A DNA stretch of 46,688 bases from Streptomyces acidicola (GCF_009377235.1 NZ_VMNX01000048.1:1-46688), one strand, 5' to 3'. Counted from the first letter of the stretch, positions 16,810 to 24,033 are shown. Notes: generated from the letters alone by a model not told the origin. Translations and numbers: made by a program.

Positions 16810-17774
16810 TTGGCCGGATCGGCTGACTTCGACCTGTACCGCCCGTCCGAGGAGCACGACATGCTCCGCGACGCGATCCGCGCCCTCGCCGAGGCGAAGA
16901 TCGCGCCGTACGCCGCCGCCTCCCGGTGATCCTCTCCGGCTCCGAGGAGCTGAAGAAGAAGTATCTGGCCTCCCTGGCCAAGGGTGACGGGATGTTCTCG
17001 TACTGCCTCTCCGAGCCGGACGCGGGCTCCGACGCGGCGGGCATGAAGACGAAGGCGGTCCGCGACGGCGACCACTACGTCCTGAACGGCGTGAAGCGCT
17101 GGATCACGAACGCCGGGGTTTCCGACTACTACACGGTGATGGCGGTCACCGACCCCACCAAGCGCTCGAAGGGCATATCGGCCTTCGTCGTCGAGAAGTC
17201 GGACGAGGGCGTCTCCTTCGGCGCCCCCGAGAAGAAGCTCGGCATCAAGGGCTCCCCGACCCGCGAGGTCTACCTGGACAACGTCCGCGTCCCGGCCGAC
17301 CGCATGATCGGTGAGGAGGGCACGGGCTTCGCGACGGCGATGAGGACGCTGGACCACACCCGCATCACGATCGCCGCCCAGGCCCTCGGCGTCGCCCAGG
17401 GCGCCCTCGACTACGCCAAGGGCTATGTCCGGGAGCGCAAGCAGTTCGGCAAGCCGGTCGCCGACTTCCAGGGCATCCAGTTCATGCTCGCGGACATGGC
17501 CATGAAGATCGAGGCGGCCCGCCAGCTGACGTACGCCGCCGCCTGCAAGTCCGAACGCGGCGACAGCGACCTCACCTTCCAGGGCGCGGCGGCGAAGTGT
17601 TTCGCGTCGGACGTGGCGATGGAGGTGACTACGGACGCGGTGCAGTTGCTGGGTGGTTACGGCTACACGCGGGACTATCCGGTGGAGCGGATGATGCGCG
17701 ACGCCAAGATCACGCAGATTTACGAAGGCACGAACCAGGTGCAGCGGATCGTGATGGCAAGGAATCTGCCGTAG
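16810..17774 (+). pseudogene. acyl-CoA dehydrogenase with internal deletion and frameshift
   Basis: The N-terminal piece starts at TTG 16810 (LAGSADFDLYRPSEEHDMLRD) and ends at TGA 16927-16929 after 39 codons. The remainder (from GTG 16926, 282 aa) is an excellent match to the acyl-CoA dehydrogenase family: CLSEPDAGSDAAGMKTKA, GVKRWITNAG, RKQFGKPVADFQG, LLGGYGYTRDYPVERMMRDAKI and the catalytic-Glu segment IYEGTNQVQRIV. About 65 residues of the usual 380-385 aa protein, the N-terminal helical domain, are missing and the two parts are out of frame. The pieces overlap as GTGA, so the second could be translated, but without the N-terminal domain it should not fold normally. An assembly error at the junction cannot be excluded. 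Confidence 0.85.
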
Positions 17775-17818
17775 CGGTTTTCCACAGGTCAGCGGCCATT
17801 TTTGATGCTCGTGGGCTG

Positions 17819-17849
17819 TGATCGGCGTCCGGTCCGTTCGGGCCGATCA
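17819..17849. promoter_or_regulatory. inverted repeat TGATCGG / CCGATCA
   Basis: 7-bp perfect arms (17819-17825 and 17843-17849) with a 17-nt spacer, 45 bp past the acyl-CoA dehydrogenase stop at the left edge of the island. Role unknown. Confidence 0.35.
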
Positions 17850-17900
17850 TGGGCGCCATGCTCCTGTTCCCTGCTCTGAGCACCGCTCGAAGCAACACCA

Positions 17901-17932
17901 GAACGCCCTCGCCGTAACCGGCGGGGGCGTTC
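17901..17932. terminator. intrinsic terminator of the small-protein operon
   Basis: 14-bp arms starting GAACGCCCTCGCCG with loop TAAC and one internal mismatch. It ends 10 bp from the stop of the minus-strand zinc-ribbon gene. Confidence 0.75.
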
Positions 17933-17942
17933 CTTTGCTTAC

Positions 17943-18125
17943 TCAGCGGTGGAGGACCCGGAACGATTCCAGCGTCCGCAGAGCAGAGTTGAGCGTCGGG
18001 CGGTAGCCAGGGCAGGGACGCTCAGCCGGCAGTGCCGCCACTTCCCAGCACGCCATACAGCGCTCCACTCCGACATGCTCCGGGTCACTCTCCACCCTGC
18101 CGCCGCACCGGTGGCACTCCTGCAT
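17943..18125 (-). CDS. small CxxC zinc-ribbon-like protein
   Basis: 60 aa, start ATG ending at 18125 with GGGAG upstream. The sequence begins MQECHRCGGRVESDP and contains ERCMACWEV, giving two CxxC pairs (C4/C7, C23/C26) as in a four-Cys zinc ribbon. It follows a DUF397 gene by 9 bp and is the last gene before a terminator. No family was recognised; a nucleic-acid or protein-binding adaptor is plausible but unproven. Confidence 0.6.
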   Translation of the reverse strand: MQECHRCGGRVESDPEHVGVERCMACWEVAALPAERPCPGYRPTLNSALRTLESFRVLHR

Positions 18126-18134
18126 GACGACTCC

Positions 18135-18347
18135 CTACGCCGTTACGTCGAACTCCCCCAGCTTGGCGCCGCTCAGGAAGTCAGTCCACTCGTCGGTCGT
18201 GAACTCGAGGGTTCGACCAGTCACGGTGCTGCGGACCGCAACCTTGTCAGGGACATTGGTCGCCACCTCCACGCACCGGGGGTCGTTGTTGTTGTACTGG
18301 CACGTGCTGGACGTGCGGAACTCGAACTCGGTAACTGCGGTCGTCGT
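18135..18347 (-). CDS. DUF397 protein (no canonical start codon)
   Basis: About 70 aa ending DFLSGAKLGEFDVTA. VTEFEFRTSSTCQ, CVEVATN, VAVRSTVTGRTLEFTTDEWTDFL match DUF397, small proteins typically encoded beside XRE regulators in Streptomyces. No ATG, GTG or TTG occurs in frame between the conserved N-terminus and a region of unrelated sequence. The best initiation point is ACG at 18345-18347, 5 nt after a GAAGGGA ribosome site (18353-18359 on the plus strand). Either this is a rare non-AUG start or the start codon has mutated. A perfect 8-bp-arm palindrome lies just upstream at 18369-18387. Confidence 0.6.
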   Translation of the reverse strand, partial: TTTAVTEFEFRTSSTCQYNNNDPRCVEVATNVPDKVAVRSTVTGRTLEFTTDEWTDFLSGAKLGEFDVTA

Positions 18348-18368
18348 GCGTGTCCCTTCGCAGTGAGT

Positions 18369-18387
18369 GCGGGGAAACGTTCCCCGC
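18369..18387. promoter_or_regulatory. palindrome upstream of DUF397 gene
   Basis: GCGGGGAA and TTCCCCGC around ACG, perfect 8-bp arms, 22 bp upstream of the presumed DUF397 start. Could be an operator for an XRE regulator or a small transcription-terminating hairpin of the upstream gene. Confidence 0.45.
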
Positions 18388-18511
18388 GCCGAACCCGCCC
18401 CGGCCGCTCGACCTGTGCCACCGGGGCGGGGGCTTGCACCGCCTCTGCCGGGATCTCGAATGGACACGGGGATCCCAGTTCGGTACGTCCGGCAGGGGCG
18501 GAGAGTGGAAG

Positions 18512-18745
18512 TCACCATCTGATTGGCTGCAACGTGCCGCCCGAGCAGGTAGGGCACGGAGCCTTGAAGGTGCGGTTGCATGTCCCGCACCCTTCGAACC
18601 CAAAGCAATCGGGGCACCAAATCGAGCGGTGCCCGGCACAAAGCCCGCAGTAGGGTGCCGGTGGCGCTGTGGCCACTGGCTTCGGCGGAGACCACTTCCT
18701 GCCTGTCGGCTTGGAACCTGGTCGAATCGCCGTCTGCGGACTCAC
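18512..18745 (-). CDS. small DnaJ-type zinc-finger protein
   Basis: 77 aa from GTG ending at 18745, overlapping the stop of the upstream gene by 4 bp (GTGA). The C-terminal half carries four CxxC pairs (CGLC, CPDC, CGTC, CPTC) with Gly-rich spacing reminiscent of the cysteine-rich domain of DnaJ (CxxCxGxG) or RNA-polymerase/transcription zinc fingers. There is no J domain. It lies in the middle of a minus-strand operon of tiny proteins. Function not known. Confidence 0.6.
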   Translation of the reverse strand: MSPQTAIRPGSKPTGRKWSPPKPVATAPPAPYCGLCAGHRSIWCPDCFGFEGCGTCNRTFKAPCPTCSGGTLQPIRW

Positions 18746-19041
18746 GGCTTGCCCCTATGGCTCCGCTGGTTGGCCTCCGCCACCTTGGAGCGGAGGTCGT
18801 CACGTGGCTGGCCTGGAGGAGCCTGGCAGTCCGAGCATCTCCGGCTGTCGCACTCGCACGTGGGCCACTTCAATTCCTCTCCGGGAACGATGTCGGCCCC
18901 CTCCGGGCCCTCGGTGAACTTGCGAACCACGAGCACGCCACCGCTCCCCAGAGCATGGGAGAGACGGGTGAGGAACTGTCGGGCCTCACTGCTGCTCATG
19001 CGGTCGGTCGAACCGGTGTTGCGTGCCTCGCTGTCGCCCAC
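18742..19041 (-). CDS. small Cys-containing hypothetical protein
   Basis: 99 aa, starting at GTG ending at 19041, chosen because AGGAGG lies upstream at good spacing; an earlier ATG at 19131 lacks one and would cover the promoter region. The body contains SSSEARQFLTRLSHALGSGGV and LVVRKFTEGPEGADIVPGEE, then a Cys cluster CECDSRRCSDCQ that may bind a metal. I do not recognise the family. It is the first gene of the leftward operon and is divergent from the DUF6879/XRE genes. Confidence 0.6.
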   Translation of the reverse strand: MGDSEARNTGSTDRMSSSEARQFLTRLSHALGSGGVLVVRKFTEGPEGADIVPGEELKWPTCECDSRRCSDCQAPPGQPRDDLRSKVAEANQRSHRGKP

Positions 19042-19114
19042 TGTTCCCGCCCTCCTGATCCATTCTGCGTCGATGTGTCGACCGTAGGAATCGGGGAGCG
19101 CCGGGCTCCAGGAA

Positions 19115-19195
19115 CTTGCACAAGCTTGCACATCAATTCCCTTGGTTCGTTGCGGTATTGACGCTCTCTTTCCAGTTCAAGGATGCTGGTGCAAG
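19115..19195. promoter_or_regulatory. CTTGCAC repeats in the divergent promoter region
   Basis: CTTGCACA occurs at 19115-19122 and 19125-19132 (10 bp apart), and its inverse GTGCAAG at 19189-19195. A possible -35 TTGACG lies at 19158-19163. The three half-sites sit between the leftward small-protein operon and the rightward DUF6879/XRE operon, where an XRE protein would be expected to act on both. Confidence 0.5.
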
Positions 19196-19227
19196 CCCGA
19201 GCAAGTGCCTAGACCAGGGAGCCTGCC

Positions 19228-19482
19228 ATGGCCGTAGAGTTCGTTGGGATTGATCCCAACACCGACCGGGACCACTGCCCCACCGTGTGGGCGGACGCGG
19301 AAGCACAGGAGATCTTGTTGCAGGGGTGGAAGCCGACCCCCGAGACTCAGGCGGAGTGCGAGGGAAGCAGCCCCGCGAACGGTCCGGTACCCGACAGTGA
19401 GGCCATCGTCAGGATTCCGGCCCGGATGATTCCGATGATCAGGGAGGCATGCGATGCCGTCGAGCGCGCCCAGCTTCGCTGA
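19228..19482 (+). CDS. small conserved hypothetical protein preceding DUF6879
   Basis: 84 aa from ATG 19228 with AGGGAG 7 nt upstream. The sequence MAVEFVGIDPNTDRDHCPTV and WADAEAQEILLQGW suggests a compact alpha/beta fold and ends in an acidic helix (MIREACDAVERAQLR). It overlaps the DUF6879 gene by 29 bp, which indicates co-translation. I recognise the arrangement as common in Streptomyces regulatory islands, but the protein has no known function. Confidence 0.7.
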   Translation: MAVEFVGIDPNTDRDHCPTVWADAEAQEILLQGWKPTPETQAECEGSSPANGPVPDSEAIVRIPARMIPMIREACDAVERAQLR

Positions 19483-19969
19483 GCTGCTTGGCCGGTGCGA
19501 GCGATCCGCCGTCCACATGGAGTTGCGCGACTCATACGCCGCCACAGACCGGTTCGAGGCATGGAAGCGTGGGGAGCGGATCAACTGGGAGGATCGCGAG
19601 TCCTGGTGGCATCCCTATGACCAGTTGATCGCTGACACCGTGGCCAGGGGCGTGGTGATCCGAAGGGCGCGAGTGGTGTCCGAGCCGGTATCGGAGTACA
19701 TCCGCTGGGAGCATTACGTCACTCATGCCAACGTCACGGCAGGGGAGCAAGTCCGCTGGCTGCCCCGGCGACGAGCCACGACCATTCCCCTTCCTGGAAA
19801 CGACTTCTGGCTGTTCGATGACGCGTTGCTCCGGGTACACCACTTCTCGGGCGACGGCGTAGTGGTGGAGGATGAGATCACGGCAGATCCGGAAGCCGTG
19901 AAGCTGTGCTCCGCAGCTTTTCGGGCTGTCTGGGAGCGAGCGATCCCGCACCACGAGTACAAGGTCTGA
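19454..19969 (+). CDS. DUF6879 family protein
   Basis: 171 aa from ATG 19454, with GGAGGC 6 nt upstream. Diagnostic blocks of this family are visible: SAVHMELRDSYA, SWWHPYDQLI, GVVIRRARVVSEPVSEYIRWEH, AGEQVRWLPRR, PGNDFWLFDDALLRVHHFSGDG and a C-terminal FRAVWERAIPHHEY. The family is widespread in Streptomyces next to XRE-DUF5753 regulators and DUF397 proteins; its biochemical activity is not established. The XRE gene begins 14 bp downstream, so the three rightward genes probably form one operon. Confidence 0.85.
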   Translation: MPSSAPSFAELLGRCERSAVHMELRDSYAATDRFEAWKRGERINWEDRESWWHPYDQLIADTVARGVVIRRARVVSEPVSEYIRWEHYVTHANVTAGEQVRWLPRRRATTIPLPGNDFWLFDDALLRVHHFSGDGVVVEDEITADPEAVKLCSAAFRAVWERAIPHHEYKV

Positions 19970-19983
19970 CGAAAGCCTGCTCC

Positions 19984-20832
19984 ATGCCCCCGCACCCCCC
20001 CTCACGCGTTCAGAAGGCCAGAGAGAAACTTGCGGGCCGCCTGCGTGAGATCCGGAAGGACGCTGGGATCAGCGGGCGGGAGCTGGCCGTCAGATGCGGG
20101 TGGTCAGAGTCGAAGTCATCCCGGATCGAGAACGCCAAGACGCCTCCCTCGGATGCCGACATCAGGGCGTGGTGTCGAGCGTGCCTCGCGGACGACCAGG
20201 CCCCCGACCTGATCGCAGCCAACAGGCAGTCCGCCGAAGCACATGTGGAGTGGAAGCGGCTTCAGCGAACCGGCCTCCGGCGACTGCAAGAGACCACCGG
20301 CGACCTGTACGAACAAACCAAGACCTTCCGCGTCTACGTCTCCGACGTGGTTCCTGGGTTCCTTCAGACTGCGGGGTACGCCCACGCGTTGCTGTCTTCC
20401 ATCGCGGACTTCCGAGGAACCCCGGATGACGTGAGCGACGCCGTGGCGGCCCGCATGCGGAGCAATGAGGTGCTGAGCAAGGGCGGGCGCCGGTTCTCTT
20501 TCGTGTTGGAGGAGTCGGTGTTGCGATACCGGCTGTGTAGCGCCGAAACCATGGCGGCGCAGCTCGGCTACTTGCTCGGGGTCATGGATCTTCAGAGCGC
20601 CGCCGTGGGCATCGTCCCATTCTCGGAACAACGGGCTGTGTGGCCCATGCCGACCTTCACGATCTTCGACGACCGAAGGGTGCACGCCGATACTCTGGAC
20701 GCCGCCTCCACGCTCACGCAGCCGAGCCAGGTCGAGCTGTACGCCCGTGCCTTTGAACGCCTCTCGCAACAGGCCGCACGAGGAGCGGCAGCCCGCGCCC
20801 TCATCGCGGACGCGGTGGCATCCCTGGGGTGA
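19984..20832 (+). CDS. XRE-family regulator with DUF5753 domain (WhiJ-like), first copy
   Basis: 282 aa from ATG 19984; the ribosome site is weak, consistent with coupling to DUF6879. The helix-turn-helix covers about 14-60 (LREIRKDAGISGRELAVRCG, then SESKSSRIENAKTPPS). The rest is the DUF5753 ligand or partner domain with the hallmark FRVYVSDVVPGFLQTAGYA, RMRSNEVL and IVPFSEQRAVWPMPTFTIFDD. WhiJ-type regulators act with DUF397 partners in Streptomyces development and antibiotic production, and xre/DUF397 pairs have been described as toxin-antitoxin-like. Its nearest DUF397 partner is on the opposite strand at 18135-18347. Confidence 0.9.
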   Translation: MPPHPPSRVQKAREKLAGRLREIRKDAGISGRELAVRCGWSESKSSRIENAKTPPSDADIRAWCRACLADDQAPDLIAANRQSAEAHVEWKRLQRTGLRRLQETTGDLYEQTKTFRVYVSDVVPGFLQTAGYAHALLSSIADFRGTPDDVSDAVAARMRSNEVLSKGGRRFSFVLEESVLRYRLCSAETMAAQLGYLLGVMDLQSAAVGIVPFSEQRAVWPMPTFTIFDDRRVHADTLDAASTLTQPSQVELYARAFERLSQQAARGAAARALIADAVASLG

Positions 20833-20887
20833 CCAGTGGCGGTGAGACCCCTCACGCAGACGATCACCGGGAAAACCTCGCGTCCTG

Positions 20888-20916
20888 TAGCCCTCCGTCC
20901 CTCGGGCGGAGGGCTA
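20888..20916. terminator. bidirectional terminator between XRE gene and ATPase gene
   Basis: Perfect 10-bp arms TAGCCCTCCG and CGGAGGGCTA around a 9-nt loop, located between two convergent genes. Confidence 0.75.
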
Positions 20917-20942
20917 CTTGCGTCCCAGGCCCGGCGGTATCG

Positions 20943-21350
20943 TCACCCGCGCAACTCGAACCACGTGACCTTTCCCGCCCCACCGGGCGCGGCTTGGCTT
21001 CCCCATGCCTGGGCGCAATGGCTCACCAGTAACAGACCGCGCCCTCCTTCGACGCCAGTACCCCCACTCCTCGGGCTGGGCAATACGTCATTCCCATCCC
21101 GCACGCCGACATGCAGCGTGCCGTCCCTCCAGCGCACGCGCACGGTCGCGGGACCGGTGGCATAGCGGTACGAGTTTCCGCACAACTCACTGGTCAGCAA
21201 CTCGGCCGTATCGGCGAGATCGGGAAGCGAGTGGCGCGTGAGGATCGACCGCAAGGTACTGCGGGCGACGCCGGAGCCGATTGCGTGGTGGGGGAGGGTG
21301 AGTCTGTACTCCCAAGAGTCATTGGGTTGCGGGGCTGGTGGCTCGCTCAT
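20943..21350 (-). CDS. RsbW/anti-sigma-type ATP-binding protein (HATPase_c_2)
   Basis: 135 aa, start ATG ending at 21350 with GGGAGTT upstream. It shows a GHKL ATPase fold: LTSELCGNSYRYA as N-box (Glu and Asn), VGVRDGNDVLP as the G1-like segment and GGRGLLLVSHCAQAWG as the G2 box. Such single-domain kinases sit next to XRE-DUF397 pairs in Streptomyces (WhiJ-type clusters). They may act as anti-sigma or partner-switching proteins, but here no anti-anti-sigma is present. It is divergent from the second XRE gene. Confidence 0.85.
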   Translation of the reverse strand: MSEPPAPQPNDSWEYRLTLPHHAIGSGVARSTLRSILTRHSLPDLADTAELLTSELCGNSYRYATGPATVRVRWRDGTLHVGVRDGNDVLPSPRSGGTGVEGGRGLLLVSHCAQAWGSQAAPGGAGKVTWFELRG

Positions 21351-21603
21351 GGTTGAACTCCCTTCGTAAAGACGGCTACTGGAACACGCCTGTTCATGCG
21401 GTGGCGCCGTCGTCGTCCGCATGGGGTGCGGTGGCGGTGCTCTTCCGGGCTCATGGGGGGCGTTGGGGAGCGCTCTTGTCTCGAAGGTAGAAGTGCGACT
21501 TCCCGAGGTGCAACATTCTGGAGTAGCTTCACTCGACCGTGTGACTAGACGGCATCGGAGCTCGACGGAAGACTCAACTCGCGTCATCAGCAAGGGAGTC
21601 GAC

Positions 21604-22467
21604 ATGCCGCCTCGCAGATACCCCACCGTCAGACAGAAGCGCCTGGGCGCCGAGCTGCGCCGACTACGTGAGGCAGCCGGCCTGTCCGGAGAGCAGGCCG
21701 CCGAGGCGTTGGAATGCAGCAAGGGGAAGATCAGCCGCGTCGAGACGGGCATGAGCGGAATCCGAGCTGCTGAGCTGAAGGCTCTGCTACTGGCGTACGG
21801 GGTGGACGACGCTGACCTCACCCAGGCGCTCATCGAGATGGCGCGGGAGGGCCGCAGGCGCAACTGGTGGAACCAGTACGAGAGTGTGTTGCCACCGGGG
21901 TTCGCTGATCTCGCCGAACTGGAGTCGAAGGCGGTGAGCTTGTACTCCTGGGAGACGATCCTGATCCCCGGCCTCCTGCAAACCCCCGACTATATGCGCG
22001 TTCTCTTCCGACGCGGTCGACTTGAACCGCCAGAGGGCGAAGTGGAAGCGCACGTACGCGGGCGACTGCACCGGCAGCAGATGTTCGAGACCGACGACCC
22101 GACGACGGAACTGTGGGTCGTGCTCTATGAGGCCGTGCTGCATGCGAAGTTCGGTGGCTCGGCCGTCATGAGGGAGCAGTTGCTGCACCTCTCGCACATG
22201 GCACAGCGCGACCACGTCACAGTGCAGGTACTGCCGTACACGATCGATTCGCATCGAGGGGTGAATGGCCCCTTCGGGATCGTGGGCATGCCCGACCCGG
22301 GGATGGACGTGGTGCGGACGGAGACCGCGTTGTCCTCTCTATACGTTCAGGATGACACCCAAGTCGCCGCCTATAGACTTATGTTCGACCAACTGAGGGC
22401 CGTTGCCCTCGGCCCCGTACCGTCGCTACAGCTCATACGGGACGTGGCTGAGCGACTCCGAGTCTGA
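21604..22467 (+). CDS. XRE-family regulator with DUF5753 domain (WhiJ-like), second copy
   Basis: 287 aa from ATG 21604, with AAGGGAG upstream. The helix-turn-helix at about 14-60 contains LRRLREAAGLSGEQAAEALE and SKGKISRVETGMSGI. DUF5753 features include WNQYESVLPPGFADLAELES, LYSWETILIPGLLQTPDYMR, VRGRLHRQQMF and VLPYTIDSHRGVNGPFGIV. It is followed by a DUF397 gene 12 bp downstream, the canonical xre/DUF397 pair. It differs clearly from the first XRE protein, so this is a second independent set rather than a recent duplication. Confidence 0.92.
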   Translation: MPPRRYPTVRQKRLGAELRRLREAAGLSGEQAAEALECSKGKISRVETGMSGIRAAELKALLLAYGVDDADLTQALIEMAREGRRRNWWNQYESVLPPGFADLAELESKAVSLYSWETILIPGLLQTPDYMRVLFRRGRLEPPEGEVEAHVRGRLHRQQMFETDDPTTELWVVLYEAVLHAKFGGSAVMREQLLHLSHMAQRDHVTVQVLPYTIDSHRGVNGPFGIVGMPDPGMDVVRTETALSSLYVQDDTQVAAYRLMFDQLRAVALGPVPSLQLIRDVAERLRV

Positions 22468-22479
22468 GTGAGGTGCAGG

Positions 22480-22707
22480 GTGTCGGACCCCGTGTGGCAG
22501 AAGTCCAGCTTTTCCGGTGACGATGCGAGCCGGGATTGCGTGGAGGTGGCCGCCGCCACTGGCGGGGAGTCTTTGCTGTTGCGTGAGTCCGATGTCCCCG
22601 GCACCACGCTCCGGATCTCGGCCCCTTCTCTACGGGCCCTGCTCGGCGCGGCGAGGTCAGGCGCACTCGGCGGTGCCGCCGCAGACGTCAGTCAACGGCC
22701 CGCCTGA
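22480..22707 (+). CDS. DUF397 protein, partner of the second XRE regulator
   Basis: 75 aa from GTG 22480 (VSDPVWQKSSFSGDDASRDC); an in-frame GTG at 22468 adds four residues. The DUF397 core W.KSSFSG....CVEVA, a short acidic middle (LLLRESDVPG) and a final helix SLRALLGAARSG are present. The middle and end differ from the first DUF397. In studied Streptomyces pairs the DUF397 protein modulates or is neutralised by the XRE partner. It lies directly downstream of the XRE gene in a two-gene unit. Confidence 0.88.
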   Translation: MSDPVWQKSSFSGDDASRDCVEVAAATGGESLLLRESDVPGTTLRISAPSLRALLGAARSGALGGAAADVSQRPA

Positions 22708-22991
22708 CCGGACAGGTTTGTTCAGGCAGTGCAACACATTTTCCGAAAGTGTTGCAGTTCAGTTGGTAGACCACCCCCGCGGACATGGCCCAATACCCCG
22801 CTCAGTGCAGCGCCAGCACTGACAATGCTGCCTGGCCTGCATGCAGGCCAGCAGGGGCTTGGCCGGGCATGGCCTGCCTAGTGGTGGGTGGCGTCGCCCG
22901 CCCTCTGCATCCACGCTCCCGACAACCGGATGGACCCTCCGGTAACGTGGGGCGAGGACTCTTGACGCCTACTGGGACGGTGGGGGACAGG
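22708..22991. promoter_or_regulatory. intergenic region with two palindromes upstream of the NmrA-like gene
   Basis: No gene seen. TGCAACAC (22730-22737) and GTGTTGCA (22749-22756) form an inverted pair with an 11-nt spacer. A perfect 20-bp palindrome CTGGCCTGCATGCAGGCCAG lies at 22832-22851, preceded by a small CAGCA/TGCTG hairpin. The first may terminate the XRE/DUF397 unit or bind a regulator; the second lies about 140 bp upstream of the next start codon and looks like a dimeric-regulator operator. Confidence 0.5.
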
Positions 22992-23819
22992 ATGATTCTC
23001 GTGACCGGTGCGACCGGCACCATTGGGCGGTACCTGGTACGGGCGCTTGCGGAAACGGAGGCGCCCTTTCGCGCGCTGGTGCGTGACGCACGCAAGGGCA
23101 AGGAGTTGGGCTGCGAGTTCGTCGTCGGGGACTTCGACGAGCCGGCGTCGATGGTGTCCGCGCTGAGGGGTGTCGATCGTCTTCTGCTCAACAGCGGCGG
23201 CGCGCTCCCTGTGGCCGGGCAGCAGCCGATGGTCCGGCAGCAGGCTGGTGTCATCGACGCGGCGCGGGCTGCCGGGGTCTCGTGGGTGGTGAAGGTATCG
23301 GCGTGGCAGCCCGGTTCCGATTCGAAGCTGTCCGTACGCGCGCACTGGGAGATCGAGCGATACCTCAAGGCGTCCGGGCTGCGGTGGGCGTCGCTGCAGC
23401 CCACCGGCTACATGCAGAATTTCTTCACCGGCGAGGGCGGCTACACCCACAGCGGCGCCCTGTCAGGTCCGTACGGCGCGGGACGTGTGGCGTACATCGA
23501 CGCCTACGACGTCGCCACCTGTGCTGCCGTGCTGCTGACAGGCCCGCTCGGAGTCGGCGAAACCTATGCCCTCACCGGTCCGGAGGCGCTGACGCATGAG
23601 GAGATCGCGGCGAAGCTCAACATTCCCTTCCGCGATCTGACGCGCCAGGTAGCGGCTGAGGGTCTACGGGCGCAAGGGCTGCCGGGCTGGTTCGTGGATG
23701 GACTTCTGCAGCTCTACGCAGAGATGGCCGCCGGCTCGATGTCCGAGGTGACAACGGCGGTGCGGGACCTGACCGGGCGTGCACCGCGTACGTTCGACGA
23801 GTTCTTGGCGAACCGGTAG
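22992..23819 (+). CDS. NmrA-like / SDR-type NAD(P)-binding protein
   Basis: 275 aa from ATG 22992, with GGGGGACAGG just upstream. The Rossmann start MILVTGATGTIGRYLVRAL gives the atypical-SDR GxxGxxG motif. VVGDFDEPASMVSALRGVDRLLL, VVKVSAWQPG and SLQPTGYMQNFF match NmrA/HSCARG-like and NAD(P)H quinone-oxidoreductase-like families. The catalytic YxxxK Tyr of classical SDRs is not evident, as in NmrA proteins. The protein could be a redox-sensing regulator or a small-molecule reductase. It is the last intact gene of the island. Confidence 0.85.
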   Translation: MILVTGATGTIGRYLVRALAETEAPFRALVRDARKGKELGCEFVVGDFDEPASMVSALRGVDRLLLNSGGALPVAGQQPMVRQQAGVIDAARAAGVSWVVKVSAWQPGSDSKLSVRAHWEIERYLKASGLRWASLQPTGYMQNFFTGEGGYTHSGALSGPYGAGRVAYIDAYDVATCAAVLLTGPLGVGETYALTGPEALTHEEIAAKLNIPFRDLTRQVAAEGLRAQGLPGWFVDGLLQLYAEMAAGSMSEVTTAVRDLTGRAPRTFDEFLANR

Positions 23820-23861
23820 GACACGCTCACTGAGGCTACGGAACCCCGGCCCGCCTCATGG

Positions 23862-23954
23862 GATGGCCTGACCCTCTTCTACCCCGGGGAGGCAGCCACG
23901 ACTGGCCGGTGCTACGCGCCGCCCTGAAGGACGGCCACCAGAGGTGCATCGGAG
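23862..23954 (+). pseudogene. degenerate fragment of a BKACE gene
   Basis: This stretch aligns base for base with positions 31701-31794 inside the intact BKACE gene, at close to 90 percent identity by eye with one single-base deletion (CACGACTGG here, CACGACATGG there). It encodes the remains of PLLYHGEDATTWPVLRAALEDGH. Only about 30 codons survive and the frame is broken. Confidence 0.75.
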
Positions 23955-23980
23955 TCGTGTGTCCTGTGAGCACGCGGAGC

Positions 23981-24033
23981 TGCGAGGGCACGAACCAAGT
24001 GCAGCGGATCGTGATGGCCAGGAACCTGCCGAA
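23981..24033 (+). pseudogene. duplicate 3' end of the acyl-CoA dehydrogenase gene
   Basis: Encodes EGTNQVQRIVMARNLP, identical in protein to the C-terminus ending at 17774. The DNA matches 17721-17773 except for five substitutions, four of them synonymous, and the lost stop. The frame continues into non-homologous sequence. It is followed by a terminator hairpin at 24046-24074 that would suit the end of a real dehydrogenase gene. Confidence 0.8.

Noticed and set aside
22755..22790. tRNA D-arm-like sequence (AGTTCAGTTGGTAGACC)
   Set aside because: No matching anticodon and T arms or acceptor stem could be built around it; probably chance or a very old fragment.
17775..23980. Integrated plasmid or prophage with its own integrase
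   Set aside because: No integrase, excisionase, replication, transfer or phage structural gene was found within the block.
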